64,000 nt of DNA from Marsupella aquatica (GCA_973895155.1 OZ316892.1:24986001-25050000), one strand, 5' to 3'. Positions 22,097-34,989 are shown, counted from the first letter of the stretch. Notes: generated from the letters alone by a model not told the origin. Numbers and translations: made by a program.

Positions 22097-22146
22097 AAAA
22101 AGTGTGTATATTTTTATTTTTATTTTTATTTATTATTTTTTTTTTC
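22097..22146. repeat. (TTTTTA)n low-complexity tract
   Basis: Repeated ATTTTT units run into a poly(T) stretch. Confidence 0.9.
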
Positions 22147-22164
22147 TAAGAGTTTTTTTGGTAA

Positions 22165-22330
22165 ATCAAATTGTTTTCCCCAAGACTTGTGGGGAAGACA
22201 GCCAATACTTATGTTGGTCATCGAATTGTTTTCCCCCAGACTTGTGGGGCAGACAGCGAAGACTTTTGTTGGGCCATCAAATCATTTCTCCCTCAAATGG
22301 GGGAGACAGCAATTTTAAAGACTTTGTTGG
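22165..22330. repeat. Three ~56-bp tandem units, each with a C-rich/G-rich hairpin
   Basis: Units begin near 22169, 22225 and 22280. Each carries an inverted repeat: TTCCCC/GGGGAA, CCCC/GGGG and TCTCCC/GGGAGA, followed by AGACAGC or similar. The stems differ between units but remain paired. Confidence 0.65.
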
Positions 22331-22339
22331 TGGATAAAA

Positions 22340-23389
22340 TTATTGTCCTCCAACTTCAAACAATCATTTGCAAGGTGAGGGCGACACTTTAGTGCTTGGT
22401 ATTCCCAAACTTATTGTGCATGGAAAGTGGACAGGACCCAACTTTAAGCTTACCAGCATTTGTCCAAACATATATTTGCCCAAACGCCTACATCACATTG
22501 TCTAAACCACAATTTAGGTTAATAGTTCCCATTTGAGGGTTGTCTTTGTGTGATTCTATTTATTGTCTAATATGGTTTAAAGACAGTAAATAAATTAGTA
22601 AGTGGGTCCATACTGAGGAGACACAAAAAAGGGGAGACACAAAAAAACACTAGCCCAAATATTTCATATTGATACAATGAAAATTAACTAATGAACTTTA
22701 TCCCTGCTCATTTATAAAACTCAACCAAACTGGCCATAAATTCACTGTCATTTCCCCTGTCACTCTGATGGAAGTGTGGCTTACCTACTCTCTAGCATAT
22801 CCCCAAAATTAAAAGTGTTTGGAAATAGAATATCAAATATTACAATTAAAACTCAAATATTTATATACTCATATATGTGTATGTAGACCTGTTACCCCTA
22901 GACTGACTTTGGTCCCCAATATTTGGCTGGGGGTTCTTGGATGGCCCCACCCAGGCCGGGCCGTGCCGTATCTCATGCGCCAAACGTCCGTTGCACATGA
23001 GGCAAACTTTGTTAGCCTTAGGCCCAAGAGGAGCTCCCACTCAAGCCCTTAGAACTCACAGTACGTCCAGAGATCTGAACGGTCCACCCTGAGCCTGGTC
23101 CTTCCCATGACCCAACCAGTTTCAAGCTAGTCTAAGTCCTTAATATGCTTCACCAACTTAGCACCTTGCCCTTGCTAGTGCAACACCTTGTTACCCACTA
23201 TATAGTCTCCCCATACTTAGTCCCCTCCGGATGGCCATTCTGGAGGCTAGGACCATAGAGGAGCTTAGCATTGAAGTCAACGATGCTAGAGCTAAGTGTT
23301 AAGGTAGTCGAGTTCCGTGACTGCCTTGTACTTTGGTTAGAGTCAAGATTATTTGATAGAGTCGAGGTTGATGTTCTGTCAAGTGTTCT
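22340..23389. other. No feature seen
   Basis: Non-coding. A short GC-rich patch with palindromic GGCCGGGCCGTGCC-like sequence is at 22950-22975; otherwise unremarkable. Confidence 0.3.
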
Positions 23390-23700
23390 TCTCGATTGAG
23401 CCTTTGTTTATGTTCTGGCAACACGTTCTTTCCACAAGAGTCATGCTTGCCATGTAACAAAATCTAAGTGTTCAAGCAGAGCCTAGTACTTTTCTTAAAG
23501 AGACATGATTAATAGAGTATTAGTTGATGTTCTACCAAATGCTTCTTTTCTATGGAATAGTGGTTTATGTTATGACAACATTTATTTCCAATCAAGTCAT
23601 GCCTCTTTTGTAATAGAGTTCAAGTGTTTAGACAAAATAAGTCTAGTAGTTTGAATAAAAGTCATGATTAATTTATAGTCTTGGTTTATTTATGGCAAAC
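23390..23700 (+). repeat. Degenerate tandem repeat, period ~150-160 bp
   Basis: Successive blocks share GTTTATGTTCTGGCAACA, then AGTCATGC, TGTAATAGAGTTCAAGTG and CATGATTAAT in the same order. The following stretch has three GGGCCRGAGYGGGY motifs at 23705-23830. Confidence 0.5.
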
Positions 23701-24319
23701 TTGGGCCAGAGCGGGCAGCAACATTGGGAACTTGGGCCGGAGCGGCCAACAATAAGTGAAGAGTTTCAAAGCATAAACCCTAAGTCAATGACACAAAGTT
23801 GATCGGGCCAGAGTGGGTGACAAAATGATAAAATATTGTTTATGTCTTAGCAAACTTGGGCCAATGCAGACAAAACATTGGGGACTAGGACAGGTAAGGC
23901 ATGGAGCCCCGGGAAAATGGGAGAGCATTAACTTGACATAGATTTAATGCCTTGTGTTGTCTTAACTATGGACTCAAATAGATAGCTTTGGGAGCAATAA
24001 TTGGAGCCGAATGAGAGCCCTCATAGCTGTCGATCCTCATTCCTGATGACAATGCACAATGGAATCACCCTTAGTTTACATATAGGGTAATGACACTTTA
24101 GTCTAGGGTTAATAATCTATAACCCTATGACCAGAAAATGAGGAAATGAGGAAATGCTCACTAGCAAGAGGTTTTATGAGCTTTGTGTGAACAGTGAACA
24201 GGTTTCCAACTAGAACCCCAACCCAAAGAGTCATTATCATAATATACCTGCCCCCGGAACAAGATTATGGGGCAAGATTTTGAGGGCAGTGGGTTATGGA
24301 AATGGTGGCTAGTAGAAAA

Positions 24320-25340
24320 GGTTATTCATGAGGAATTACTATGGCTACTTTTACTTTCCTGTACATTTGATTGACGTAACATCTCGGCGCCACCTTCTAG
24401 TGTACTCTTTCTGTCTGCTCTCTGGCGTGTTTGTTCGTGGAAGGTGGGCGCGGGCCCTTGGCTATGGCGCCCGTCATGCGTTGAGTAGGAGCTTGTCCAT
24501 TGGGCCGACGACGCTGATTGCAACGCACGAGGAGGTCGTGGTGACCGAAAAGTAGAGGATGATGACGCGGAATCGCTTACTGATCGACACGATCGTTCTG
24601 TTTGTCAATTTGTCTTGAAGTGCTCGGAGTGTTTAATCGAAGAGCGAGAACCGACAAGCGGAGGCCGACTTGGTACAGACTCCAGAAATCCAATACGATT
24701 TCGCAAGTGGTGCCACCGATGAATCCCCGAAATTGGCTGAAACGGATCGTGCGATTCACTGAGGTGCATTGGCCCCGCAGCAATTTGCATCGTAGGGCGT
24801 GAAAGGTTCGCTTTCGAAAGATCGATCCTGCGGTTGCGTTTCAGTCGTAGGCGCGAGAGCACTGAAATAGGCGCTATTGATAGGCAGCACAATGATGTAT
24901 ATGAGTATATCGCGTGGCTTGAAATTTGCAAACTAATGATTATTGCAGTACTATTGTCGTCACACGATACCGATGATTGAGGAGATCAATCGAACCAAAT
25001 TACCAAAGTGACGAGGATCTTATATTCTGCTTGGAAAAACAACAGCCAGGTCGACCTAGTTAGTTTGAAAATTCAAATTTGTGGAGAGCCGGTCCGACCG
25101 AGGTCGTCCTAGAAGAACGGGCAGCCGTTAGGGGTTGATGACGATGTTGTGAACTTGTGATCCTCATAACTTCCAAAGTGACTTTGCTACATAGTTTTGT
25201 CGTTTTACGTGAAGAAAATGTCGAATTTTTTTTCTTCGTATCGATACGGACAAACCAGCTTATCCTTCGCTGCGGAAGCAAATGCTTGCTAATAACTAAA
25301 CTCTCGTTCGGGCTCCCTAACACTAGGCTAACACTAGCGC
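24320..25340. other. CpG-rich gene-like segment, product unknown
   Basis: Base composition changes here to CpG-rich sequence that lasts to about 31.5 kb. A minus-strand frame has a Ser-rich stretch (SVSDSASSSSTFRSPRPPRA, near 24500-24580) and a possible splice donor GATCAGTAAGCG nearby. It could be a downstream exon of the minus-strand gene at 28418-29995, but I cannot show a spliced path. Confidence 0.3.
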
Positions 25341-25362
25341 TTTCTCGTTTTTGTAACTATGG

Positions 25363-25444
25363 TTTTTTTTTTTTTTGCCTTGAAAACCGAAAGCAGGCCC
25401 ATCCAACAGAGGATAGACGTCCTGCTTTGGAGCATGGACTATGG
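25363..25444 (-). mobile_element. Retroposed fragment with poly(A) tail and 15-bp TSD
   Basis: An 82-bp insert starts with a T run (a poly(A) tail on the minus strand) and is flanked by TTTTTGTAACTATGG at 25348-25362 and 25445-25459. These are the hallmarks of LINE-machinery retroposition. The body is not a recognised RNA. Confidence 0.6.
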
Positions 25445-25599
25445 TTTTTGTAACTATGGTTTTTGTTATCTGTTGATATTCTCCACATACAATAGCTGTA
25501 ATTTCACCAAGAAGCCTCAATTTCCTTAATCGCTTATCAAGGATGCTGATCTTGCAACACGATCGCTTCATTGTTTTCGTTGAACACGCTCACAGCGAG

Positions 25600-27960
25600 G
25601 AAGTTTTAAAATTGCAGCATATCGACTTCAATCTGGTTGACCGTGGGCTTTGTCGAGAGACCTTTTGGCCTTCAAAGATTGTTGTAAGTACAGCATCAAG
25701 CTGAAGAGGGGCTGAAAAGAAGCTCAGAGTGGAATTGGACGTTCATGTGCTGTAATCTGGTGGACCCGGCGCTAGGATAGGACCGGTCTCTGCTCTGTCC
25801 TTTTCAGATCATTTACCTTGTAAGAAAGTCGAATATCTTTTAGCGACCACAGCTTCAATTCCCATAACCCTCCACAATCTCCTTTGATTGATTGCCATTT
25901 TGTTTTCTATGATCTAACTATAGCAAAATCAATATCACTTCGAGCGGCCGAATTTTTTACATTCTACTGTCATTGCATTAATGTATCTTGAAGTCGATGC
26001 TTCACTGTTCTCATCAGATGTAATCAAGTTCTGCAGCCGTTTCCTCGTCAGAAGTAACCTACCACCGAGAGCTCTCGAGTGAACTGTCTTGTAATGGATC
26101 GCGTCATTGTTCTAGTCAGGTACTGTTCCTCGACAAAGTAATCTTTCAGTCTACAGCCTCTTCTTGTTCGTTTAAGTTAATCAAAGCTTGTAAGCAGGCT
26201 TGTAAGTACTGTAATTGTATTTGTGATTCAAGCGCTTTACAACTTTCTTCCGATACATAAATTCCTCATTACATATCGTCGTTTAGTCAGTCTCTTTATT
26301 GACTCTAAGCACAAAGATATCTTCAAGGCAAAAACGAAGAGCTTTTAGAGGACCTCTTCACTATTGTCTCAGATAATCTCCTCGCGACGATAATTATCAT
26401 TGAGTTGACTATGCCATTCGATCTTCAACGTATACCAGGTCCTTTCACCGTCACAATGGATGACACCTGAATTCCGAAGATACTCGCGAAGATATCGTTG
26501 CCTGACCTTGCTGTTGATTACAATAAGAGGACTTAATTATTACTCTTGTGACCAAGTGCTTTGGTACAAAGTTGTTGAACTACCCTAGTTGTCAGCGTAT
26601 CTCTCATTCGCTAACAACTTATTAATGAAGGCATTCTCTTCAGTCAAACAACGTCATAAACTCGAGATGTGAAGAGTAGTGTTCGAATGCTTTGATAGTC
26701 GTTGGTTCTGCAAAGAGCGTTGGCCAAAAGACTTCATCCTTACTCGTTGGAACTCGGCCTTGGTCTTTGACTCGACTACTGCTGCTGTGGCTGTGTACTT
26801 CGTCAAGGTGCCCTGCACGGAAGCGGTCAGATGGATAGCCCGTACTAGTTGATAACGCCTGGACTCTTCGTTGATCGCGACTGTGGGATGTACCAAGGGG
26901 GGAGAGATAACATCCACATGCACGTTCGCTGATCCTGCTGCAGGTTCAGTCCGGTTCTGGCACCAGCCATCGCAGGGTGTCTGTTATGCAGGAGCTCGCG
27001 TACAATGATGTTCAACTGCCTAAGCGCATAGACTTGGTCATGAACAATGTCAGTCAGTGACTTTCCGACTCAGGTAAGTTAGCACGTCAGCGACTAAAGG
27101 TTCGACCGTAGTTAGTAAAGCGACTTGGTATATATTCATGGCCAGTTACAAGCTAATCAGGTTCTGCTGCATTGCTGTCTCGATCGAACTACACTAAATG
27201 ATTTTCAGACCTTGGAGCAACCTGCAACAAGAATTTTCAGACCGACCTCGTACTTGGAGTGTAGTGGCAGGTAACCGATACACCTTATTTTCAGAGCAAT
27301 CAGCTGACCTGCTCTGTACTGTGCCAAATTACTATTCCCCCTGTGCGCTGAAGATACACCATGTGCAGCAAGCTGAGAGGACATCAGAAAGGTCGGCATC
27401 ATCATAAATGGACAGAGTGTCGATAGCCAGGATATACAAATTCATTAACTATTGCGCTCACAATGGAGGTCACGACGAGCTCGCTCTACTGTTGTTTTAG
27501 TACACATCAACGTCCAGTTCGATTTTCAGCCCCAAGCGTCATAGAGCAGTCAGCAGATTTTACAACGAAACATTCAAATGCTCTAAATCACGGCGATTCC
27601 ATCTTTCGTTGTGTCTTTAGATACAGGGTAACGACTCTGCATGATCCAAGTAAAAGAAAAAGAACGAGTACGCCGGGAATTCGAATTCATCTGTAAGATT
27701 TGATGCAATAACAGCTTTTAGCTAACAAGCAAAACTAAAGAACCAATTGCGTATCCATCATTGTGCCAGAGTAAAAACAATGCATATGACAAGTACGCGA
27801 TGATGCGGGCATAGAATATCACATGTTGAAAGTTGTGGACCTGCATAATACTACGAAGGCAACAAGACGCATTGCCCTTCACATTATAACCAGGTGAAGC
27901 TGCTAACTATTGTACATGGAGAAACGTTTTTCTTTCTAAAATTTACTTATCCTGCAATAG
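25600..27960. other. Single-copy-looking, CpG-rich, no supported ORF
   Basis: No open frame above about 90 codons and no transposon motif. It may hold introns or untranslated exons of the minus-strand gene at 28-30 kb. Confidence 0.3.
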
Positions 27961-27991
27961 CTCTACTGTACTCTACAAGTAGCGTGCGAAC

Positions 27992-28110
27992 CTGTACAAG
28001 TCAAAGAGTAAGCTTAGTACATCATCCCCAAGAGACCTTCAAAGGGGACTGTACAAGTCAAGAGAGTCTATTTAGTACATGATCCCTGGCGAACCTTCAA
28101 ATGGGGACCG
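27992..28110 (-). repeat. Tandem duplication, period 57 bp
   Basis: CTGTACAAGTCAA...TTAGTACAT...ACCTTCAAA.GGGGA occurs at 27992 and again at 28049 with scattered differences. Confidence 0.85.
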
Positions 28111-28417
28111 TAATACTGCTCAAGGCCATGAACTCATTTCCGTATGTCGATACTCGCGATTTTCACTGATTGCACCCTGGGATCGGGGAATCGCCATCTA
28201 CCTACCTTTCATCTTTTCCAAATTTTAATAGATCTGACATGTCCTATGCATGCTTGTCTCGCCACGGTCCGGAGAGCGCGCATTCATAAAGTTGATATTG
28301 ATGGTCGCTCCAACACTAACATCTCAGCTTGTTACGCCCTAACGTAAAAACAATTCTTCTAGTCCATCGTTCCACTCTACAAGTTCATCGCTAATTAATA
28401 GTACAAGCCAGAAGGAC

Positions 28418-29995
28418 TTAAGTTGGTATTTCCAAACCGAGTAGTCTGGGCATGCATCGTCGTTTCCAGAGGGCCGCTTCAGTAGCAGGCTGAAGAATGA
28501 CAGCAGATGGAGCACATTTTATGATGAGATTCGAATAAGAGATGGAATTGTACGCATACTTACTAGGGTTGATGCTATCATCATTTTGCTCTTTCCCTTC
28601 TATCTCTTCCTTCCACGATCTTTGATTTGCAGCCCCTTCGGGATGCTGCTGCGAGCGCACACGGATGTCGGGCAGTTTCTTTCCCGTAACGTGCTGGTAG
28701 AATCTCGTATCCCTGAATGATGGAGTTTTCGCCGGAAAGTCACCTGCTGCAAATCGGCTGAGGTCGATTTCACAGTTTTCACATTCAGTTTCTGATCGTT
28801 CCGATTTCGGCGACCTTGGAGAAGTTTCACCAGAACTCCATCCACAAACAAACCCAGCCTTAACCATAGACGATCCCAATTTCTGTTTCAAGAAATGATT
28901 GAGATATCGAATAGAATTTCTCTGGCTAGGGGACTTAACTCCTTCGTCCTCCATCGTTTTCTCCTCCTCCACAACTCTTTTGCACCGCATCAATCTAGCC
29001 GAATTATTTACGCAACTAGGATCGAAGTAACTCAAATTCTCCTCCGAAGTGTTTCTGCCTGCCAGATCCAAATGCGGTATGTCATGGACCGGTATGTCAA
29101 AGGGTATCTGCTTGTTATGCAATTTCAAGGAGAACTCTTTTTGTAGTTTGAAAGATTCCTCTTTCTGTCGCTTGAAAGATTCTTCTTTCTGAACCTTGAA
29201 AGACTCCTCCTTTCGTAGCTTGAAGGACTCCACGTTTTTCAGCCTAAACGACTCCTCCTTCTGCAACTTAAATGACTCTCCCTTGTGCAGCTTGAAGGAC
29301 TGCCGTTTCTCAAGCATAGCTGTAGAGTAAGTCTTGCTGCTGATGTGCACAGAATGGGGAATTACTCCATCATTAATATCCATACGGGCCAAGTCCTCAG
29401 CGACCGCCTCGACCGCTTTTGCTGTCTTCACTTGCCTGTGTTTTACCTGTCCTATGCAGGACAATTGAGGTGATTGCGGCTCGCCCGTCTTCTCATTCAC
29501 CCGGCTCGTGTCAACAGGAATTAAAGAGAAAAAGGTCCTTTGCGAACCGCCGGATGGATCGCAATTCGGAGACAAATGGATGTCTCTCTCAGCGACAACC
29601 GATTCTCCGAGGAAACAAGCCAGCAGAGGATGTCGAGAGTAAGCTAGGCTTCTTCGCCTGACGTTTGCCTTAAAGCCTTTCTGCGATGCTGACTGCCTCA
29701 TTTTCGGACTGGCGGCTATCAAGAAATGTCTTCCGATGCTGAATGTTTCGCACACAACTCTCGCGTCGCGCCTACCACTACCCATTTGAGTGGGAAAGCT
29801 CCTAACCTCATCACGCCTCCCGCTGCCCATTTGAGTGGGGAAGCCACTGAACTCGTCACGCTTTGCACTCACCATGTGGGTTGGAAAGTTGCCCACCTCT
29901 TCGTCTGAATGAAACAAGTTGAGGTCCAGGAAGAAATGAGGATCACTTTCTGCCCTTCGGTGAAATACCCGTGAGTCCTCCGAGGACGCGTCCAT
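28418..29995 (-). CDS. Unknown protein with 15-aa and octapeptide repeats; probable first coding exon
   Basis: Open frame of 525 codons from an ATG at 29995. Residues 37-81 are three 15-residue repeats (FPTxMGSGRRDE type). Residues 230-293 are eight octapeptides of the form KEESFKLQ. A basic stretch RRRSLAYSRHPLLACFLGE (from about 112) and FRDTRFYQHVTGKKLPDI look like conserved motifs, but I do not recognise the family. A strong donor, CCTA|GTAAGTATGCG, lies at 28564/28563; if used, the exon ends there and the last ~48 residues (ending in RLLGLEIPT) are intron read-through. The final RLLGLE recalls the RLMGLE motif of LONGIFOLIA/TRM proteins, which I treat as weak. Codon use is even and there are no stops, so it is probably a real host gene. 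Confidence 0.65.
   Translation of the reverse strand: MDASSEDSRVFHRRAESDPHFFLDLNLFHSDEEVGNFPTHMVSAKRDEFSGFPTQMGSGRRDEVRSFPTQMGSGRRDARVVCETFSIGRHFLIAASPKMRQSASQKGFKANVRRRSLAYSRHPLLACFLGESVVAERDIHLSPNCDPSGGSQRTFFSLIPVDTSRVNEKTGEPQSPQLSCIGQVKHRQVKTAKAVEAVAEDLARMDINDGVIPHSVHISSKTYSTAMLEKRQSFKLHKGESFKLQKEESFRLKNVESFKLRKEESFKVQKEESFKRQKEESFKLQKEFSLKLHNKQIPFDIPVHDIPHLDLAGRNTSEENLSYFDPSCVNNSARLMRCKRVVEEEKTMEDEGVKSPSQRNSIRYLNHFLKQKLGSSMVKAGFVCGWSSGETSPRSPKSERSETECENCEIDLSRFAAGDFPAKTPSFRDTRFYQHVTGKKLPDIRVRSQQHPEGAANQRSWKEEIEGKEQNDDSINPSKYAYNSISYSNLIIKCAPSAVILQPATEAALWKRRCMPRLLGLEIPT
28562..28563 (-). other. Probable 5' splice site
   Basis: GTAAGTATG on the minus strand is a near-perfect plant donor and lies within the open frame of the gene at 28418-29995. 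It suggests further exons at lower coordinates. Confidence 0.5.
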
Positions 29996-31530
29996 TGCTC
30001 GGATACTAAAGCCCCGAGCTTGCTCTCCTGTCTTAACCCTTTCTCTCTGCGCCTGCGAAGCAAGACTCCTCGTTTCTTCCCAGATGTCCCTCCTACGGTC
30101 TTTTCGATGTAGACATTATAGGAGACAGCAACAGCGAAGCTGCACACTTTCCCGAGTGAAACTTATGGTATGCCGATTCTCCAACTCGTGAGGTATTCGA
30201 ACCGTAAAAATGCGAACGGGCCCTCGAAGACCCCAGCAATGCTGGACACGAACTACGGCAACTGCGTCAGCTGTTGAGATTTTAAAACCATCGAGACCCA
30301 ACTGGCCCTTGCTGTCAAATGGGTTTCTCTATGTGATTCTTCCTATCATCTTTCCAATGCTTGCCATATTCTATTCCTCTCGTCACCGAAATGACAATCT
30401 AGAGCAAAGAGGAGGACAGACCGAATTTTGCTTCAGCAGACAACGAGCGACAGGTTCTATTCAATATACCGTACATTGGGGACCCTCAGTCGGGAGGACA
30501 GCAGCAGGATGACATACTAAACCACTGCCCAATTTGCTACGCACGTACAAGCCAGTGTCACCAGCACTTTCCGAAGACAATATCGAACAGACTTTCACTG
30601 ATTTCTTAGAACTAGGGACAGACAGAAAGCGATGACCGCCCACGAGCCTGAATGACCCTTTCCTACGGAGTTCCCCCACCAGGCAAGAAACACTGCAGGA
30701 TTCCCACAAGGAGAGACATGCGAGCGCATGAGCAAATGAGGTAGGACAGTGTTGACGGGAATTTTGCACCACACAAACAGAAGCGCTAGACGGATCCGGG
30801 TGAAACGGTAGAACGAAGCAGAGTGCAGCAAGTTTCTGTCAACAGAGCATTTCGTGCTGCATCTCGACGCTGACTCCCGATAGCAATGGGAAGCGAGTAA
30901 GATTGTGCAGCCAAGTTTTGTTTCGAGACGTAAGTAAACTATGCGACGTGAGAAAGCCGGCTACGTAGGAGAGGAAGCAAGCATACGGAAAGGGGACAGT
31001 ATCTGAACACCGGCAGTAAGAGATAGAATTGAGTGGATTGACTGTCCGCTCACCTTCATGCCAGTGTGATCTATTATGGAGAGAAAACAGTTAGCGGGAG
31101 AACACCGCCCATGTTATTGTGCAGAGATGGAATTGTCTACACAAGAGCAATACATCAGAGAAATACATCCAGGTACGAGAGGAGGGGGCTTTTCCTAGTG
31201 TGCCCCGACAGGAAAGGAAGAATGCGAACTGAACCAGAGACAGGAGTCGACGACCGGATATATGGTCTCCAGAGTCCAGAAATGCAATACGAAGCACTGG
31301 CAAGGAAATTCAGGAAAGCTGCATGCTTTGCCAGCGCTGTCGGTGTCTCGCCGAGTCGAACAGCCCGGGTACGAGGCATCCTGGTGTAATTCTTGTTCTT
31401 GTACAGTACGTAGGAAGAAGGTTAGATGGGAGCTTGAGCCAGGAACAGACAGTGAATTGAACGTAATCAGACGGGCCCCACAGAACTGTACATTCCGTTT
31501 ACCCGTCCTGTACTCCCTGAAGCGCTCTGC
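29996..31530 (-). other. Upstream region of the 28-30 kb gene
   Basis: CpG-rich, with no long ORF and no transposon motif. It probably contains the 5' untranslated region and promoter of the minus-strand gene; I could not pick a convincing TATA box. Confidence 0.35.
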
Positions 31531-31538
31531 ATCCCCCT

Positions 31539-31567
31539 CCCTCTCTCTCTCTCTCTCGCTCTCCCTC
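31539..31567. repeat. (CT)n microsatellite
   Basis: CTCTCT... run at the edge of the gene-like region; CT-rich tracts are common upstream of plant genes. Confidence 0.9.
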
Positions 31568-31599
31568 CTTCAGTGCATTCACTGATAGCCCCTCTTCTT

Positions 31600-34500
31600 C
31601 ACCTAATTCCAATTTATTTACATTTATTGTGGATTTCGCATTTTCATTCGATGGACGGTAACAAGACCCACACCTATCACGTTCACAAAATGCCAGAGGC
31701 TCTTCACGGTTGAAGATTTTGAGGTCCTGCTTTTCATAACTGACGCCAAGCCTTGCACGCATTGTCTCCTTCGTTCACTCTACGATATTAATATTAATGA
31801 GGTTGACGGTTAGTGAAAAATCATTTATTATAACCCTTTGGGCCCCATTCTTAGATGCTCCCTGCCATTTAGGTGACCCTCAACTCTTTCAAGTGTCAAG
31901 TCTTTTATGTGCAAAGGGCTTGTGGATAAAATCTTTATGTGCAATGGGCTTTGGTAAACCCCACTTTAGGATAGGAACAGCAAGTCTACTTGTGAGCTCG
32001 GAACTTCACTTGTCACTAATTACTGCTGCCCTTGGACTTTGCTTGTTGATGCAAATAATGCCCAGACTAATGTCAAGAAAACTCTACAATTATGTGTATC
32101 TTTACAATAAGTAGCATTTGTAAATGTGAAGACTGACATCCATATATGTTCACCTTGTGTATGTGATGGGCAGTGTCCAATAACTTGCAACATTGAATGA
32201 CAAAAATTAATGGGCAAAAATAAATGAGTTTTCCAAGTGGTGATACCTTTTAGGGAGATTGCTCAGGCCACTTTGCCTTTCTGAGATTTTGGTTACGTAT
32301 TTTTTGTGTTGAGATTTGCCTAAGACAAGGTCCATTTTGTATTATTAGATTTTGGACTTGCTTTTGCCCCTTTCTTAATGCATGTTTTTCACACTTTCTT
32401 CTCCTATAATTACCCCCTCTTAAGCTCCATATTTATTTTTTGATCTTGCCCATCCCTTTATTAACTTGTGATATTTTACTCTTTTTATTAAAATAACATT
32501 TAATTGACAGTTCATACGTGAGGGATAGCTTGGCTAGAATAAAGCCAACTGCTCCCCTTCTAAGTACTCTTTCCACCATTGCTTTCCTAAATATATGGTT
32601 TCGATTGATTTATGTGTCACTACTAAAGTCATTATCGGAGAAGTACATGAAAGTCCAATTTTTTAGAAGCTAAACATTGTCTTTCAGAAAGTTATGACAC
32701 GTGGGGAGGGTTGTGGGGCACCACTTTGTAAGGCCATGAGCGCCAAGGAGATGACACAGGAACCCAGACACAAAACCCAATTTATTCTTGCTTTAAGTTG
32801 GTTCATAAAAAATTATCCCAGTTCTAAAAGGAATGATTACTTATTCTCCTACATATCAGAAGCTTTTTGAGGGGGAACACTACTAGGCAAGCTACTTTAC
32901 TTTCAAGACCGTTAGCTATCTCTCAAAAATTGTTTTGCTGATTTATCTCTATATTATATTATAGTCTTCAAAAAAACTTTAATACCACACAAGAAAGGTT
33001 CGTCAAAGTTAGAGCAAATTGAAAAATTCTATCGTCGACTCTAAGGGAATATCATAGAGTGGACTAAGATGACAATGCGTGCAGTCACTAATGAAAAGCA
33101 TGAGCTCAAAGTCTGCACCTTCGTCAAATTCAGTCTCTTTCTTCTTTTCTGTTTTATTCTTTCACATGGCAAGGACAAGGTCTTTCATCTTTGACAAAGT
33201 GATCCGAGCCAGGTCTTCTTCCATCATTCTCCAATGGCAATGGTTGAAACCAGTCCATGAACTTGATTAGCCTCGTTCAATACAGATATTCAAAAGTTGA
33301 AGGTGACTCGCTCCCTTTGCTCATCCATTTCTTTCCTAACGCAGTACTCAGCATTCCTGCTTAATTGGGATTCAAATGAATTGTTGTGGATATGAACATA
33401 TCCCAAGGAAATACGATTTATTTATTTTTCTAAACCTACTTCCATTGTTTATCTGTTAGTTGTCCCTTTTTACAGGTTTTGACCTGTCTGGTGCCTTCGT
33501 TTTTCCGTTGGGTTTTTTTTTGGGTCATCATTTGCTATCTTCATTTGAGGTTCAAGTTTGTTCTCTCGTGATATCCGTTTATGTTTTCTCCATCGTACTT
33601 TGTTTTGCCTTCTTTTAGTGCACTGGTCCTTTTCTCATATGGCAATTACCAACCAACGTTGACCTTGCATGTCAAGTGTTTGGCACTGAAATCATTCATG
33701 CAAAACCTTATAAGTTTAGCGACATAAATAATACTAATCATACCAGAAATCCTAACTAAATATCGCTACATTTCTACCTCAATCATGACATTCATGCTTG
33801 GCATTTAATGTGGAGCATGCAAAGAGACTCGCTCTGTCCATGCTTCATCATTCCATTTCTGTACTTCTGATATCAGGCATGAGGATCTTGGACCTGTCTG
33901 CAACTCTATTCTCCCAAACTTGATTTTGAATATAGAAACTGTTGAAGATAAAGACCAGAAGTTTGAACACTTCATGGATATTTGATGATGATGCACCCAT
34001 CTCTTTTGATAGCAGTCTGCCTGGCTGAGTGTAACCCGTTGCGAGTAGCCTCAGCCCAAGTTGCACTTATTTAGTTCTTTCATTTCCAATCATATTTAAG
34101 GGAGCTTCAACGCGTTCTTTTTTCCGATCAGCAAGGAGAACTTGAGGTTCCTTCTTCTTTACTAGGGTGTCTCCAAGCTGACAATTTGATGGACCTTAAC
34201 TCCCTAGTTACGGGTTAAGGACACAAAAAATTATGGACCACCAAATTCATAGTCCATAACTTTTTGACATAAGGATTGGTTGTATGTCATTACCACTGGT
34301 CATGGTAGAGGCTGGTGAAAGGAAAAAAAACCAAAAAACTTGAGAACTTGGTAGTTCTTAGCCTACTGAGAGGGAAACCCGCATTGAGGGAAAACTCTGC
34401 CCTAGCACACTAGTAGTGGAGGTGTGTGAATCTGACCCAAGGGCGATAGAAACCATTGGATTGTTCCACATGACAATCTCACAATCTAAGAAATATTGTG

Positions 34501-34985
34501 GCTAACCCGGTTTAAGTCACATGACCCATGACAAAAAGTGGCATTTTAGTAATTAATCCTTAAAAAGTAGCAAGTAATGAAATCTGACAAACAATTGTAG
34601 CAATTGAGAAGTATGTGTGTTTGCCTTCTCATATTCCTTAATACATGTTCATGTCATAGGAAGGAGTGAGTTCTACCCAGGACCCAAATCTTTTATCATC
34701 TTTGCAGAATGATGACTCTTTTCCATTAGAAGGGATTTTGTGAGACAGTGAGCTTAGAAAGCTGGTTCCAGAACCTCGCCTAGTTTTTGACAGTTTGTGC
34801 ATGAAGGCCATGGAGAGAGGGGCTTGCAAGAGTAAGCACACCATGAACAGGTGGGGTTAATGACGAACAGCAACAAGACATTGTGACTATTGTGTCAAGT
34901 ACAGTATGATGTATTATTTTTGGGTAAGGCTTACCCATAACTACCTGCCATAGCCTAACCGGGAGCCTAACTGTTTAACAATCCT
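31600..34985. other. AT-rich intergenic sequence, no supported gene
   Basis: Only short frames full of stops. T-rich blocks at 33470-33620 (GGGTTTTTTTTTGGGTCATC) may belong to the dispersed T-rich family, but the match is weak. Confidence 0.3.
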
Positions 34986-34989
34986 TGAC

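Noticed and set aside
28418-28563. RLLGLE at the C-terminus as proof of a LONGIFOLIA/TRM protein
   Set aside because: It is a short match, and it lies beyond a strong splice donor, so it may not be translated.
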